Positions 1-9,402 of a DNA stretch of 64,000 nt are shown one piece after another. A program made the translations under genes and the position numbers. The notes below the pieces were generated by a model. It had not been told where the DNA came from and did not search any database. It was given only the letters and a program-made list of their open reading frames with translations. Source of the DNA: Romanomermis culicivorax (Eukaryota > Nematoda > Enoplea > Mermithida > Mermithidae); contig CAWUHX010000351.1 in assembly GCA_963922205.1 (NCBI GenBank), forward strand, positions 124,001 through 188,000, written 5' to 3'. Positions within the stretch are counted from its first letter, which is position 1. Each line of letters begins with the position of its first letter.

Positions 1-5
1 CTAAA

Positions 6-353
6 ATGTTATATGATTATGCTAAAGATAATCCACACATGGAGTGGTCAGATAAAGGAGAAATAATTCTGAAAGGCACCAAAATAAGTGGAACCAACAT
101 TTTTGATTTGATTTCTGGTGTGGCAAGAGTTGGTCCAAGGCGTCAGCAAGCAATAGGATCAGAATTGTTTGTAAAGAACCTCTTAAAGGAGAATGTGCCT
201 CGAGATCTTTTTGTAAATAAGTCTAGGTTAAATGTTGGAAGTGAAAGCAATGAAACATTTGCTTCCCCCAGTAGCTGGGTAGATGGTAAAAAGATTAAGG
301 TATCCAAAAGCATTACACCAAGGTGTAGATGGTTAGAATTTGGAAAAGTATAA
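6..353 (+). CDS. Polinton/adintovirus block ORF of unknown function
   Basis: The ORF encodes 115 residues. The frame is open to the window edge, so the true start may lie upstream. The protein is basic with no membrane segment. It has a central conserved-looking stretch (LLKENVPRDLF) followed by a Ser/Asn-rich tail. It lies directly before a pVI/pX-like minor capsid gene, and its TAA stop overlaps a TATA-like motif (348-360) that could drive the next gene. From position I infer a structural or virion-core role, but I recognise no catalytic motif. No frame lesion is visible. Confidence 0.5.
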   Translation: MLYDYAKDNPHMEWSDKGEIILKGTKISGTNIFDLISGVARVGPRRQQAIGSELFVKNLLKENVPRDLFVNKSRLNVGSESNETFASPSSWVDGKKIKVSKSITPRCRWLEFGKV

Positions 354-360
354 AAGTTGT
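348..360 (+). promoter_or_regulatory. TATA-like motif before the pVI-like gene
   Basis: GTATAAAAGTTGT lies about 41 bp before the ATG at 390 (TATA to ATG). The identical 13-mer recurs at 748-760 before the major capsid gene. With a start site about 30 bp downstream, the leader would be only 10-15 nt. Confidence 0.5.
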
Positions 361-389
361 AACTTACAGAATTCTCTAAACTTATAAAG

Positions 390-812
390 ATGAGACAATA
401 CTTTAATCCAGAAGATTATGCAACTTGGCTTCAGTGCTACACTGAACAAGCTGAACAAACTGGCTATGGTTTCAAAGGCTTCAAAGGCACTCCCTATCAG
501 CGTGGAGGAGGTCTAGGCAGCTTCTTTAGATCATTATTCAAAATGACCATTCCTGTTATTAAGTCAGCTGCTGGCCATATTGGTAAGCAAGCACTTTCCA
601 CAGGTGCACATATTGCTGGAGATTTAGCAGAAGGTCAATCTATTAAAGAGTCTCTAGAAGAACATGGCTGAGCAGCACTCTCCAAGTCGGCCCACAGTGC
701 AGGAGACGCCTTGCAGACTGGAAGAGGCATAGGGACTAGACCAAAAGGTATAAAAGTTGTGAAAAATGATATATTCTCAAAGAAAAAGAGAGGGAAACAT
801 GGCTCTAATTGA
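390..812 (+). pseudogene. pVI/pX-like minor capsid (membrane-active) protein, one in-frame stop
   Basis: Residues 1-93 run to an in-frame TGA at 669-671. The same frame then stays open to TGA at 810-812, overlapping the major capsid start. The N-terminal part has a GTPYQRGGGLGSFFRSLF segment followed by an amphipathic Ala/Gly-rich stretch. The part after the stop has a Gly/Arg turn and ends in a Lys-rich tail (DIFSKKKRGK). This layout is known for the pVI/pX-like proteins next to the major capsid gene in Polintons and adintoviruses. In that family the role is in capsid assembly and membrane disruption. The single nonsense codon in an otherwise intact frame suggests a recently decayed copy; readthrough is possible but unsupported. 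Confidence 0.68.
748..760 (+). promoter_or_regulatory. TATA-like motif before the major capsid gene
   Basis: This is an exact copy of the 13-mer at 348-360. It lies about 50 bp before the chosen major capsid ATG (799), which favours that start over the in-frame ATG at 766, since a start site near 779 would exclude 766. Confidence 0.5.
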
Positions 813-1560
813 TACAATTTCTAGTATTGGTACAAAGTCTGAATTGGACTTTTTCACTGTACCTCCCACACAAGTAGTAATTAAACGAGGCTACTGGGAT
901 GAAGTTAACCCCATAAATCCTGTTACAAATGATGGTCGGTACGAATTTTTTATACCTCCAGAGCCTCACATGATTCAGCTTAGCAAAAATTATCTGTACA
1001 TGACCTTGAAAATTACTTACACTGTTCCTGCTGGTAGACCTGCACCAGTAATTGCACCTATCAATCTGATTGGTAAATCATTTTTACGACAAGTGAAGCT
1101 CTTCCTGAATGGTCATCTGATTCATGATAGTGGGGATAAGTATGCCTACAGAGCATTCTTTGAAACTGATTTAAATTTTGGTTTTGATGCTAAAAATAGT
1201 CACTTAAAGTCTTCTTTGTATACTATGGAAGCCGGTCCTAAAATAGATACTTCTGATTGCCAGGGTTTTAAAGACAGGGTAAAGCACTTTGAAAATGGTC
1301 AAACAGTTGAAATAACAGCTCCTCTTCATATTGATCTTCTAATGCAAGATCGATATTTACTCAGCAATACTGAGCTCAAACTGGAATTGATTCTTAATAG
1401 TAATCCATGTGTATTACAGTGTCCAGCTGGTGATGCAGAAAATGCAAAATTGGAAGTTTCCCAGATGAAACTCTTCATCAGGAAAGTTGAAGTTCTCGAC
1501 AGTGTTGGATTGGCTCTAGAAAAAGCAAATAGACACGTCTTTAATGACTATACTGCATGA
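799..1560 (+). CDS. Truncated double-jelly-roll major capsid protein (F54H12.2-like)
   Basis: The ORF encodes 253 residues from ATG 799. An in-frame ATG at 766 would add 11 residues but lies upstream of the predicted transcript start. The sequence matches the hexon-like capsid family known in nematodes as F54H12.2-like: an early PPTQVVIKRGYWDEVNP segment, a middle FLRQVKLFLNGHLI segment, and a late MKLFIRKVEVL segment. Family members are usually well over 400 residues with two jelly rolls. This one stops at TGA 1558-1560 just after the region that normally leads into the second jelly roll. The stop overlaps the protease start (ATGA at 1557-1560). I infer a deletion that removed the C-terminal half, so a normal capsomer could not form. 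Confidence 0.85.
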   Translation: MALIDTISSIGTKSELDFFTVPPTQVVIKRGYWDEVNPINPVTNDGRYEFFIPPEPHMIQLSKNYLYMTLKITYTVPAGRPAPVIAPINLIGKSFLRQVKLFLNGHLIHDSGDKYAYRAFFETDLNFGFDAKNSHLKSSLYTMEAGPKIDTSDCQGFKDRVKHFENGQTVEITAPLHIDLLMQDRYLLSNTELKLELILNSNPCVLQCPAGDAENAKLEVSQMKLFIRKVEVLDSVGLALEKANRHVFNDYTA

Positions 1561-2048
1561 ATATGTCTGAAATCTACATCTTGATGAATAGAGATCAAGC
1601 TCTCAGACAAATCTTCAATGGGGTATTCCCTATAGACTGTTTAACACCTCTTGACACTGTACCCGCAGCATTGGTTGTAAATCTGGACAAGCAGGATGAA
1701 CCTGGTTCACACTGGGTAGCTCTGTTTGTTGATAAAAAACATGCATGTTGTTATTTTGACAGTTATGGCCTGGAACAACCTCAACAGCTCAGGAATTACA
1801 TTAAGACTATATCTACTTCTTACAAGTGCAATACCAAATGTGTTCAACAGTACCTGACTGCTACATGTGGTCAGTTATGTGTATACTTTCTCGTGTGGAT
1901 TGTCAGATGTATAAGAATGAGAGATATTGCTGCTAGTTTGAAACAAGGCTATGCTGATGAATTTGTCACTGGCTTTATCAGTCTCTTTAGAACAAATACT
2001 CCCATATATGATAATGCATTTTTATTTGAACAGCTCAACAGAAAATAA
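1557..2048 (+). CDS. Adenain-like cysteine protease (C5 family)
   Basis: The ORF encodes 163 residues; a second ATG at 1563 is an equally good start. It has the adenain catalytic layout: GSHWVALFVD with the His, YFDSYG with the Asp, and TCGQLCVYFLVW with the preceding Gln and the nucleophilic Cys. In Polintons and adintoviruses this enzyme matures capsid proteins. It follows the capsid gene with a 4-base ATGA overlap. That overlap may be native or may be the scar of the deletion that shortened the capsid gene. All catalytic positions look present, so this is the best preserved gene of the block. It ends in TAA, closely followed by an AATAAAAGTTA motif. Confidence 0.9.
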   Translation: MNMSEIYILMNRDQALRQIFNGVFPIDCLTPLDTVPAALVVNLDKQDEPGSHWVALFVDKKHACCYFDSYGLEQPQQLRNYIKTISTSYKCNTKCVQQYLTATCGQLCVYFLVWIVRCIRMRDIAASLKQGYADEFVTGFISLFRTNTPIYDNAFLFEQLNRK

Positions 2049-2054
2049 AAGTTA
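2044..2054 (+). promoter_or_regulatory. Degenerate TATA-like motif before the penton-like gene
   Basis: AATAAAAGTTA overlaps the protease stop and resembles the 13-mers at 348 and 748. It lies about 40 bp before the ATG at 2084. It could also act as a polyadenylation signal (AATAAA at 2044-2049) for the protease transcript. Confidence 0.3.
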
Positions 2055-2083
2055 GTTTCTACCATAATGACATATTGAAAAAA

Positions 2084-2854
2084 ATGGATTTTTCACAGTT
2101 TTATGTAACATTATCGAGCAATGCTCAGAGCGATCGGAGTAACTCTGCTTCAAATTTTAGTATCAGGTTGCCTCATAGATTGATTTTGCAAGGTGAATGG
2201 GAATGTGCACTTTGTGAATTCATCTACCCAAATACATGGTTCAATATAACACCTAGTGATAGTGTAATAAAATTTTATGATCTTCAGACCAAAACTAGGC
2301 AATTACTAAAAGTACCTTCTACAAGGTGTGAATCTATAATAGATTTAATTGAAGCTATTCAACAATTCATCAGCTTGTTGAGTGAACAGGAAAAAGTTCC
2401 ATATAATGAGCTTATCCAATTTTCATACAGGAGATTAGCCAGGGCAGTTGTCCTGAAAGTGAACTTGACTGGAATCAAGAGCATAAAATTAAGTGATCCT
2501 TTACTCTACCTGTTGGGCTTTGAGAAATCATAACTAGAAACAACTTCATCTGAAAAATTGAAAATTGCTGCTGCACACCCTGCTGATATGAAGGCTGGTC
2601 TCGAAACTATGTATGTTTTTTGTACCATCATTGAACAACAGATTGCTGGTTATATTTTAGGCCCCCTCCTCCGTATTGTTAATATAGAGGGAGCTTTTGG
2701 TGACATTATAGATAAGATATATATAGCTCCTCACTACTTGCCTGTACTTGTAAAAGATATCGATTCTATCGAAATTTCAATTCGAACAGATCAAGACAAA
2801 CCTATAAAATTTGTCACTGGTAAAACCATTGTGAAGTTACACTTTAGAAAGCGA
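2084..2854 (+). pseudogene. Penton-like minor capsid protein, one in-frame stop
   Basis: The ATG at 2084 (MDFSQFYVTLSSNAQSD) is the only good start; a TTG further upstream is not plausible in a eukaryote. The frame is interrupted by TAA at 2531-2533 and continues unchanged to about 2854. The first part has the family hallmark of FYVTL, then RLPHRLILQGEWECAL and a YPNTWFNI motif. The second part has a LLRIVNIEG segment, an APHYLPV segment and ends in KTIVKLHFRKR, which is where penton proteins of Polintons usually end. The family forms capsid vertices as a single jelly roll. The frame then runs without a stop or Met into a TBP-like domain, which is unusual. Confidence 0.82.
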
Positions 2855-3376
2855 AGTTTATTCAAAAAAGGCAAGTACAAAACATTACTGTCACAGCTGA
2901 ACTTGGCTGTCGACTCAATTTGGACTCACTTGTTAAAAAACTATACTGACTATGGGAAAATCCAGGTCACAATTTGGCACCTTGGTGATCCTAAATGTTG
3001 TCTACTATTGTATGAAAATGGCAAGGTTGTATGTGTGAGTATTAAGGCAACTCAGCAGGCTGTGAAAAGTATAGATTATGCTACAAAAATACTTCTCAAA
3101 CATGGCTATCGGCCAAGACCTAGGAAATTTAGAATGTGAAATGTTGTCAGGTCATACACCCTAGATCACTGTATAAATGATGAAGAATTCTATAACACTC
3201 ATAAGGGTCAATGTGATTATTCTCCTGAATTATTTCCTGCACTCAAATATACAATCAACAAGCAGGGCTCATGTGCATTGATTTTCCATAATCGCAAAAT
3301 TATTATTACAGGTGCCAAAACCTATAATGAACTACAAAAAAACTTCAAAGAGTTACTCGTCAGTTTTCAAAGTTGA
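2855..3376 (+). pseudogene. TATA-binding-protein-like domain pair, one in-frame stop
   Basis: The frame is that of the penton and continues past TGA 3137-3139 to TGA 3374-3376. It shows both halves of the TBP saddle. Half one has a basic strand region, then CCLLLYENGKVVCVSIKAT and SIDYATKILLKHGY. Half two has NVVRSYTL, then YSPELFPALKY, CALIFHNRKIIITGAK and a final helix. These align in order with the known TBP patterns ALIFSSGKMVCTGAK, ARIIQKLGF, YEPELFPGLIY and GKVVLTGAK. TBP binds TATA boxes to nucleate transcription. Large DNA viruses are known to encode TBP-like factors; I do not know of one in Polintons. No Met separates it from the penton, so it may be a natural fusion or a deletion product. 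The stop falls in the linker between the halves. A captured host TBP is possible, but it is too diverged for a recent one. Confidence 0.75.
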
Positions 3377-3419
3377 TGAGTGAGTACTAGTATGATTCAA
3401 TTACAGTACAACCCACTGG

Positions 3420-3427
3420 TATAAATA
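3420..3427 (+). promoter_or_regulatory. TATA-like motif before the small Cys/His ORF
   Basis: TATAAATA lies about 43 bp before the ATG at 3463, the same spacing as seen for the other genes of the block. Confidence 0.4.
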
Positions 3428-3462
3428 TATCAAGTCAACAGGTGAAACATTCATTCTCTAAA

Positions 3463-3642
3463 ATGGAGCCTTGCAACTTATGTGGGAAAACTCCTGTGCA
3501 TTCTGTGCATTATGCTGTGTGCAAATATGTTCAGGGAGGTAGATACAGAGAACTGGGTGTTGATCCTCCACCAGTGAAAAGAATGAAAAATCCGATGAAG
3601 AAAGAGGCCACTTGGGTCCACAACTATACCAGAAAAAAGTAA
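3463..3642 (+). CDS. Small Cys/His-rich basic protein, possible zinc binder
   Basis: The ORF encodes 59 residues from the ATG in AAAATGG; a GTG further upstream is not a likely eukaryotic start. The N-terminus has CNLCGKTPVHSVHYAVC, a CxxC-H-H-C pattern that could bind one zinc. The C-terminus is basic (PPPVKRMKNPMKKEA). It is the last gene visible in the Polinton-like block. Function is unknown; a nucleic-acid-binding virion protein or a transcription cofactor is possible. I do not recognise the family. Confidence 0.45.
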   Translation: MEPCNLCGKTPVHSVHYAVCKYVQGGRYRELGVDPPPVKRMKNPMKKEATWVHNYTRKK

Positions 3643-3795
3643 AACAACATTTATTGTGGGTACTTTCTATGAAGGTACTGGCGCCACATATGTACTAGCC
3701 TCCTCCCGGCTGGTGCTGGGACTGATCCTGTGGTACACAATTTCTGTTGATATATCACATGATTTATTGCTCATATCGATTGTTTATTCCATTTA

Positions 3796-3845
3796 GGCTA
3801 GCTATATAAAGCTTGAAGCAGCAGCTTCAGCTTTATTAGCTAGGC
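3796..3845. repeat. Near-perfect inverted repeat (hairpin)
   Basis: Two arms of about 22 nt (GGCTAGCTATATAAAGCTTG and its near-complement ending TTAGCTAGGC) flank a short AGCA-type loop. It lies about 150 bp past the last Polinton ORF and could mark an element end, but no terminal repeat partner is visible here. Confidence 0.5.
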
Positions 3846-5518
3846 GAACTTCCCTCCCCCACCCCCAACGGGTGCGGCGACAGTGGGGGCAGTGGCGGGC
3901 AGCAGCAGCAATGCATAATAACAAATAACACAAATGGTAGAGCCCACACTCAATTTAGGCTTTTGTGCTAAATGGGTCATGTTGGGTACCAATCGATAGA
4001 TCTCATTGAGCTGATTCCGAAAAGCACCATATATGTCACATTATCTCGAGTTTTGACAGAGATGTGGGTGGGCCAAGTTTCGGCAACTTTTTTCTCTCTA
4101 CACCAGGTGTGACGTCATGCTTCTTTCCAACTAGAAAAATGACGTCATAGTAGTCAGAAGAAGGTCGGCTATGTTTTGTGTGGGTGCCACGGATGCAAAT
4201 TTTTTTCCAAGTCCAAGGCCTATGTTTTGCATATAAAGTGGCACAATTTTATGCTCAGCCCCCCCCCTCTATACTACTAACATTGATGCTAGACATACAT
4301 ACAGGATAGTCCCTCTATAGAAACTGATACATCTTATAATACATGCTGATTTACACAGATAAATGTCTGATTTTGTATACTGGCTGTTTTCCAAAACAAT
4401 CATAAAGAGGTTAGACTGCTGAAGTCCATTTAGCTCATAAAATCAATTATAAATGCTGGAAAAGGTCAAGGGTTCTATAAAAAACTGGCAGCAAAAGATG
4501 CTTTGCCAAAACAATTAAGGTGGTGCTTATTTTTGATAGCTTTGTAGGATAACCTAGAAGCTTCAAAGAAAAAGGGGAGAAAAAGCAAAAAGATCCAACC
4601 AAAAAGGCAGAAAAGACTGGAAAAGCTTTAATGAGGAAAAAGAGGTATAAATAGAAAAAATTAGATGAAAATTTTTTTCTAATTTCTATCTGGCCGCTTT
4701 TTTGTTTTCGATGATGATGACAACAATGAAAATGGAAATGATTTTTATCGTGTTCATCACCACCTTGAGGGCCACTTACGAGGTGTATGGTAGGCTGATA
4801 TTACAGATAAATTTTTAAATTTAAATTAAAAGGGATATAATTAGAGCATTGAAAAATATTATTGATTTTAGCGCCCTTTTTGACAACAACCGACATTGAT
4901 GCACTAGCCTTGACATTTTGGGAGGGGTCATCAGTCCATTTTAAACTATGGTGGAAAAGCCAGCGCGGGGAGCTGTATCCAGCCAGGATGAAACCCTTTT
5001 GGGGTTTCATGAAGCGCCTATACCGGATGTTTGAAAATGCTGTGCTGGAGGATATGCAATCAGCCTCGCACCTGTGGAACATCCTCCTGCCAAGTGTGAG
5101 GGCTCAATGGATTGGGGCCAATCAAAAACACATTGACCACTGTGTAGCTTTAGCATTGCCGCGTTTCTAGTAAGTTTTTGATGTTATGATACTTATGTTA
5201 TGATATGTTCATATATCTATAGTTAATTGTAAAAGACATTCTTTAGTTCTATAGAGTTATATCTAATGAGGATAAAAATGTTACGACATTTTGCTGTAAT
5301 ATTTTGGAATAAGACAAGAAAAAGGTAAATTTTACTAAAAACAAACTACAGTACAGATTTTTACCACCTGGTTACAAAAAGGGCAGGTGTTAACTTGAGA
5401 AGAAAAACAAAAAGAAAGAGTAGAATTGTACAGTAAATAATCGCTATAACAAACAGATAGTTAACTTTCCTAAAACATAACAAAGAACAGGTGTTAATTA
5501 GTGTATAATAAAATTTGT
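3846..5518. other. Non-coding stretch after the Polinton block, one unassigned ORF
   Basis: The stretch holds a GC-rich patch near 3850-3910 and AT-rich sequence beyond it. One ORF (4862-5170, 102 residues, Trp-rich) is open and has an ATTTTAG acceptor-like site just before it, so it might be an exon. I do not recognise it and see no neighbouring exon, hence no gene is called. Confidence 0.4.
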
Positions 5519-5626
5519 ATTGTATGTATGTATGTAGGTTTGTAGGTAGGTAGGTAGGTAGGTAGGAAGGTAGGTAGGTAGGTAGGTAGGTAGGTAGGCA
5601 CGTAGGTAGGTAGGTAGGTAGGTAAA
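5519..5626. repeat. TAGG/TGTA tetranucleotide microsatellite
   Basis: About 100 bp of GTAG units, with a short GTAT run at the start and a few substitutions. Unlike the GATA array that follows, it is interrupted. Confidence 0.9.
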
Positions 5627-5956
5627 TCGTTGAGTCATTGTTTCTAGAATATTCTAGAAAGTTTCATGCATTTTTATGAAATCCTTGTACAATAAGAATT
5701 GCTATAAAAACAAAAAAAGTTAGTAAGAAAAACTAAGGAATAGTTTGTAAGGAAAAACTAAGAAATAGAAAAGGAGTGTTAATAAAAGAGTTTGTATCTA
5801 GCAGTAAGCAAATGATATGGTATATATATATATATAGAGTATATATTAGAATAAACAAAAATTTTGTTTTAATTAAATAAGTTTTTAAAGTTTAGTGGCT
5901 ATGAATAGAGATGGTAGGTGCGGTGGTCATTGTTGTATATTTGCATATTGATAGAT

Positions 5957-6738
<782 letters not shown>

Positions 6739-6743
6739 GAGAT

Positions 6744-7056
6744 GTGGCGAACATTTCTCTCTGTGATTCTGAATCCCGACAAGAAAAGGTAATCGAAAAG
6801 CATTACTACTACCTGATGAACAACTCACAGTCTGTACAGACTCAGATAACTTCTCCGCAACCATCACAACAAGTTTTGCCATCAGAAACCAAAACGGTGT
6901 TTAACCCACCTAAACCTTTAGTTCTGATGAAGCCAACAACTAGTACAGCAAACATGCTTAAACCAACAGAAAAGTCGAAAGCTACAAATTTTTTTGTTGC
7001 TCCCGGAATCATAGATTTTACAATCGAAAAACCTACTGAACCGTCGGTCCCAAGAT
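6744..7056 (+). pseudogene. Element C: gag C-terminal/linker remnant
   Basis: An open stretch of about 100 residues, rich in Ser, Gln, Thr and Pro. By position it corresponds to the low-complexity linker between the gag zinc knuckle and protease in element D. No catalytic motif is present. It starts at the edge of the GATA array, so its N-terminus is lost. Confidence 0.5.
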
Positions 7057-7127
7057 AAAGCGTATGTCGAATCAAAGAATGTTCACAAAAAGGCATCAAA
7101 CTTCTGAGCTAATAGGCTATTACACGA

Positions 7128-7425
7128 GCATTCCACATCGATGCTGAAATCGGAAAAGCTAAAACAAAAGCCTTAATCAATACTGGTGCCCAATGTTCAG
7201 TCATTTCCTCATGTCTAGCTCAACACTCTTTGAAGATTGACTATGATACGTTAGAAACATCTGCGCAGATAAAAGTAGCCGATGGTGCAATCTTCGATGC
7301 CAGAGGTCCCATAATCTTCAAAATTAATTCATCTTTCGGAACGCATCTAGTACGATGCTGGATTCTACCTACCGCAGAAGAGCAATGCCTCCTTGGAACC
7401 GATTTCCTAGTACATCCGAGCGTAT
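7128..7425 (+). pseudogene. Element C: retroviral-type aspartic protease, active site altered
   Basis: The region reads through TKALINTGAQCSVISS and CLLGTDFLVHP, the two hallmark segments of retrotransposon proteases, and aligns with [11 protein letters not shown] and [11 protein letters not shown] of element D. The catalytic Asp of D(T/S)G is Asn here, which would inactivate the enzyme. A TGA follows at 7425-7427. Confidence 0.75.
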
Positions 7426-7427
7426 GA

Positions 7428-8083
7428 GCTGTAATAAACTTTAGTGAAAACTTCATCAGAATCCGAGACGTTCAACAAGAACTAAACCTAGTTTTGAAAC
7501 CGATTGAAAAAGCGCCCTATGATGAAGTATTTTCAAATACTTCTACGGGACAAAGGCAAACACAAATCGTGAAAATCGACAGATCGCTACCAATTTTGAG
7601 TATCTCATCATGCTACGTAGAACCAAATTGTCAAATGTGGGTTGACGGGAAAATCTTCCCTTTCACAAAAGAAAATTTCAAAAGCATCATAGTTCAACCC
7701 GTGAACTTCGGAAAAGGAAACTGTGAATATCCAATCGAATTGGCGATAATCAACATAATCGAAGGCAAATGTCCACTATTATTCCTCAATATTAGTGTCA
7801 ATGGCATCCATCTGCAACCTAACCAGCTTATTGCTGAGGTAAAATTCAGACTTGAAGAATCGAAAATGACAGTTGTGTCGCTAAGCAATCACGAAGATGA
7901 TTATGAACCAGCTACGTTGGTTAAAGATCAGTCGACTATGTGGGAAGAAGAAAAACTTTGACAAGCTCTCAAAAAAATGACCGAAAAGTCGAATATTAAT
8001 AATGAAGATAGAAAGATCACTATCGAAGTCTTCAAGCAATATTGCGATGTTTTTAGTCTCACTTTTCTCCATTTCGACCTTTA
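7428..8083 (+). pseudogene. Element C: pol linker between protease and reverse transcriptase
   Basis: An open frame of about 155 residues from 7494, then a stop at 7959-7961 and a short continuation ending in YCDVFSL. This aligns with the [10 protein letters not shown] segment that precedes reverse transcriptase in element D. The reverse transcriptase itself is missing. Confidence 0.55.
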
Positions 8084-8089
8084 AGAGGG

Positions 8090-8518
8090 TATGAACCCAG
8101 AATCACCAGTCTAATGTTACCGCTAAACTATGATGCATATCAATATATCTTCACATGAGCGCAACTAACATTATATAAAGAAGTTTCGGAAAACTTGAAA
8201 AATGCGTCGGAATCACATAAACGATACTTGGACAGGAAAGCCAAAGAACAGGTATACGATCTAAACGATCTAATTCTGTTAATTAATAACAAAAAAGCGA
8301 CTAAAATCGACGAAGACTACATCGGACCCTTCCTAGTGGTCGAAAATTCCGAAATTTCGAAAAACGTCATAACAGTCGATAGTTTAGATTGTCCCGGACA
8401 AACTCAGAAAGTCTCACTTTCTCGCGTAAAGCCATACATGCCTCGTATGGCATCGGCAATCCTAGAATCGGAAGATAGTGGTCCTCCGAGACTTGGAAAA
8501 GAGTTGAAAAATTTGTAA
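8090..8518 (+). pseudogene. Element C: integrase C-terminal fragment
   Basis: It opens with MLPLNYDAYQYIF, matching [13 protein letters not shown] of the element D integrase. It continues through SHKRYLDRKAKEQVYDLND and ends in VSLSRVKPY, the usual DNA-binding tail of Ty3-type integrases. The zinc-binding and DDE catalytic parts are missing because of the deletion upstream. An early stop interrupts the frame before 8195. Confidence 0.75.
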
Positions 8519-9059
8519 AAATTTCGTCATATTTCGACTAACATTGATTTCTAATTTTGCTAATAAACTATTATAGTTATTTAATCATATTTTAATCGTA
8601 AACGAAAGCGATGAGCATAAAATTTTGGTGTTTAAAACGCACTCAACACGCTAATTCAGATTCTGTGTGGAATGAGTGAAAGAAATGTGTGTGATATTGT
8701 TGCGTAGTTTTGTGTATATTCACGATCATTTCAAAGAAATCGACCTTCCCTAAGAAGTAGCATGGAAAATTAGAAAATAAAACAAAAAGCGCGCACCGTA
8801 GATATATCTTAATCCGGTCCCACCCAATCTGAACTTTACACTTTTCGTCATGTGCATGAAAAATTTGAAGTCATGGTTAACAACCTTCCACTTTACACCT
8901 TCATTTTTATAGCAAGATTTTTTCAATCTTAATTCTTAATTTGATAAATCACAAAGCCTACCAAAGGGTCGTATTGTATCAAATTCTCGATACAAGTCAA
9001 ATCGAAGTTGATAGAAAGAAAGGATGACTACTGAGTCAGAGGTGACAACGTCCCAAAGT

Positions 9060-9186
9060 TCGGGCATCACATCATCATTGATAAACCCGCCACCCATTTT
9101 TCGAAAATTTTTCAACATCCAAGACTGATACATCTCGTATCAACGAAAGCAGCATCACCAAGATGACCGATTCTTTTTCGCGGATG
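9060..9186 (+). pseudogene. Element C: first exon of spliced ORF2
   Basis: The frame reads YQRKQHHQDDRFFFAD and meets a GTAAGT donor at 9187. It aligns position by position with [16 protein letters not shown] before the GTAAGC donor of element D at 36531, including the intron phase. One stop (TGA, 9127-9129) lies inside. The start codon is uncertain. Confidence 0.6.
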
Positions 9187-9402
9187 GTAAGTTCTGCACT
9201 GCCAATTAGACTAAAGTCTGAAAAAATTAGAAACTCCGGGTTTCTCTTCCCCTGGGAAGAATGTATATCAATCCATCGATATATCATATTTGGGTCGCAG
9301 TAACTTCGCTAGAAGATTTGCACGCCGCGATTCGAAAAATTGACGTTTCCATGTGAAACTGAATCTATCAGAATTTAATCCAAATTTTATGATATTTTTT
9401 AG

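Noticed and set aside
4862-5170. 102-residue Trp-rich ORF considered as a transposase or host exon
   Set aside because: No recognisable motif and no partner exon; kept only as a remark in the stretch description.
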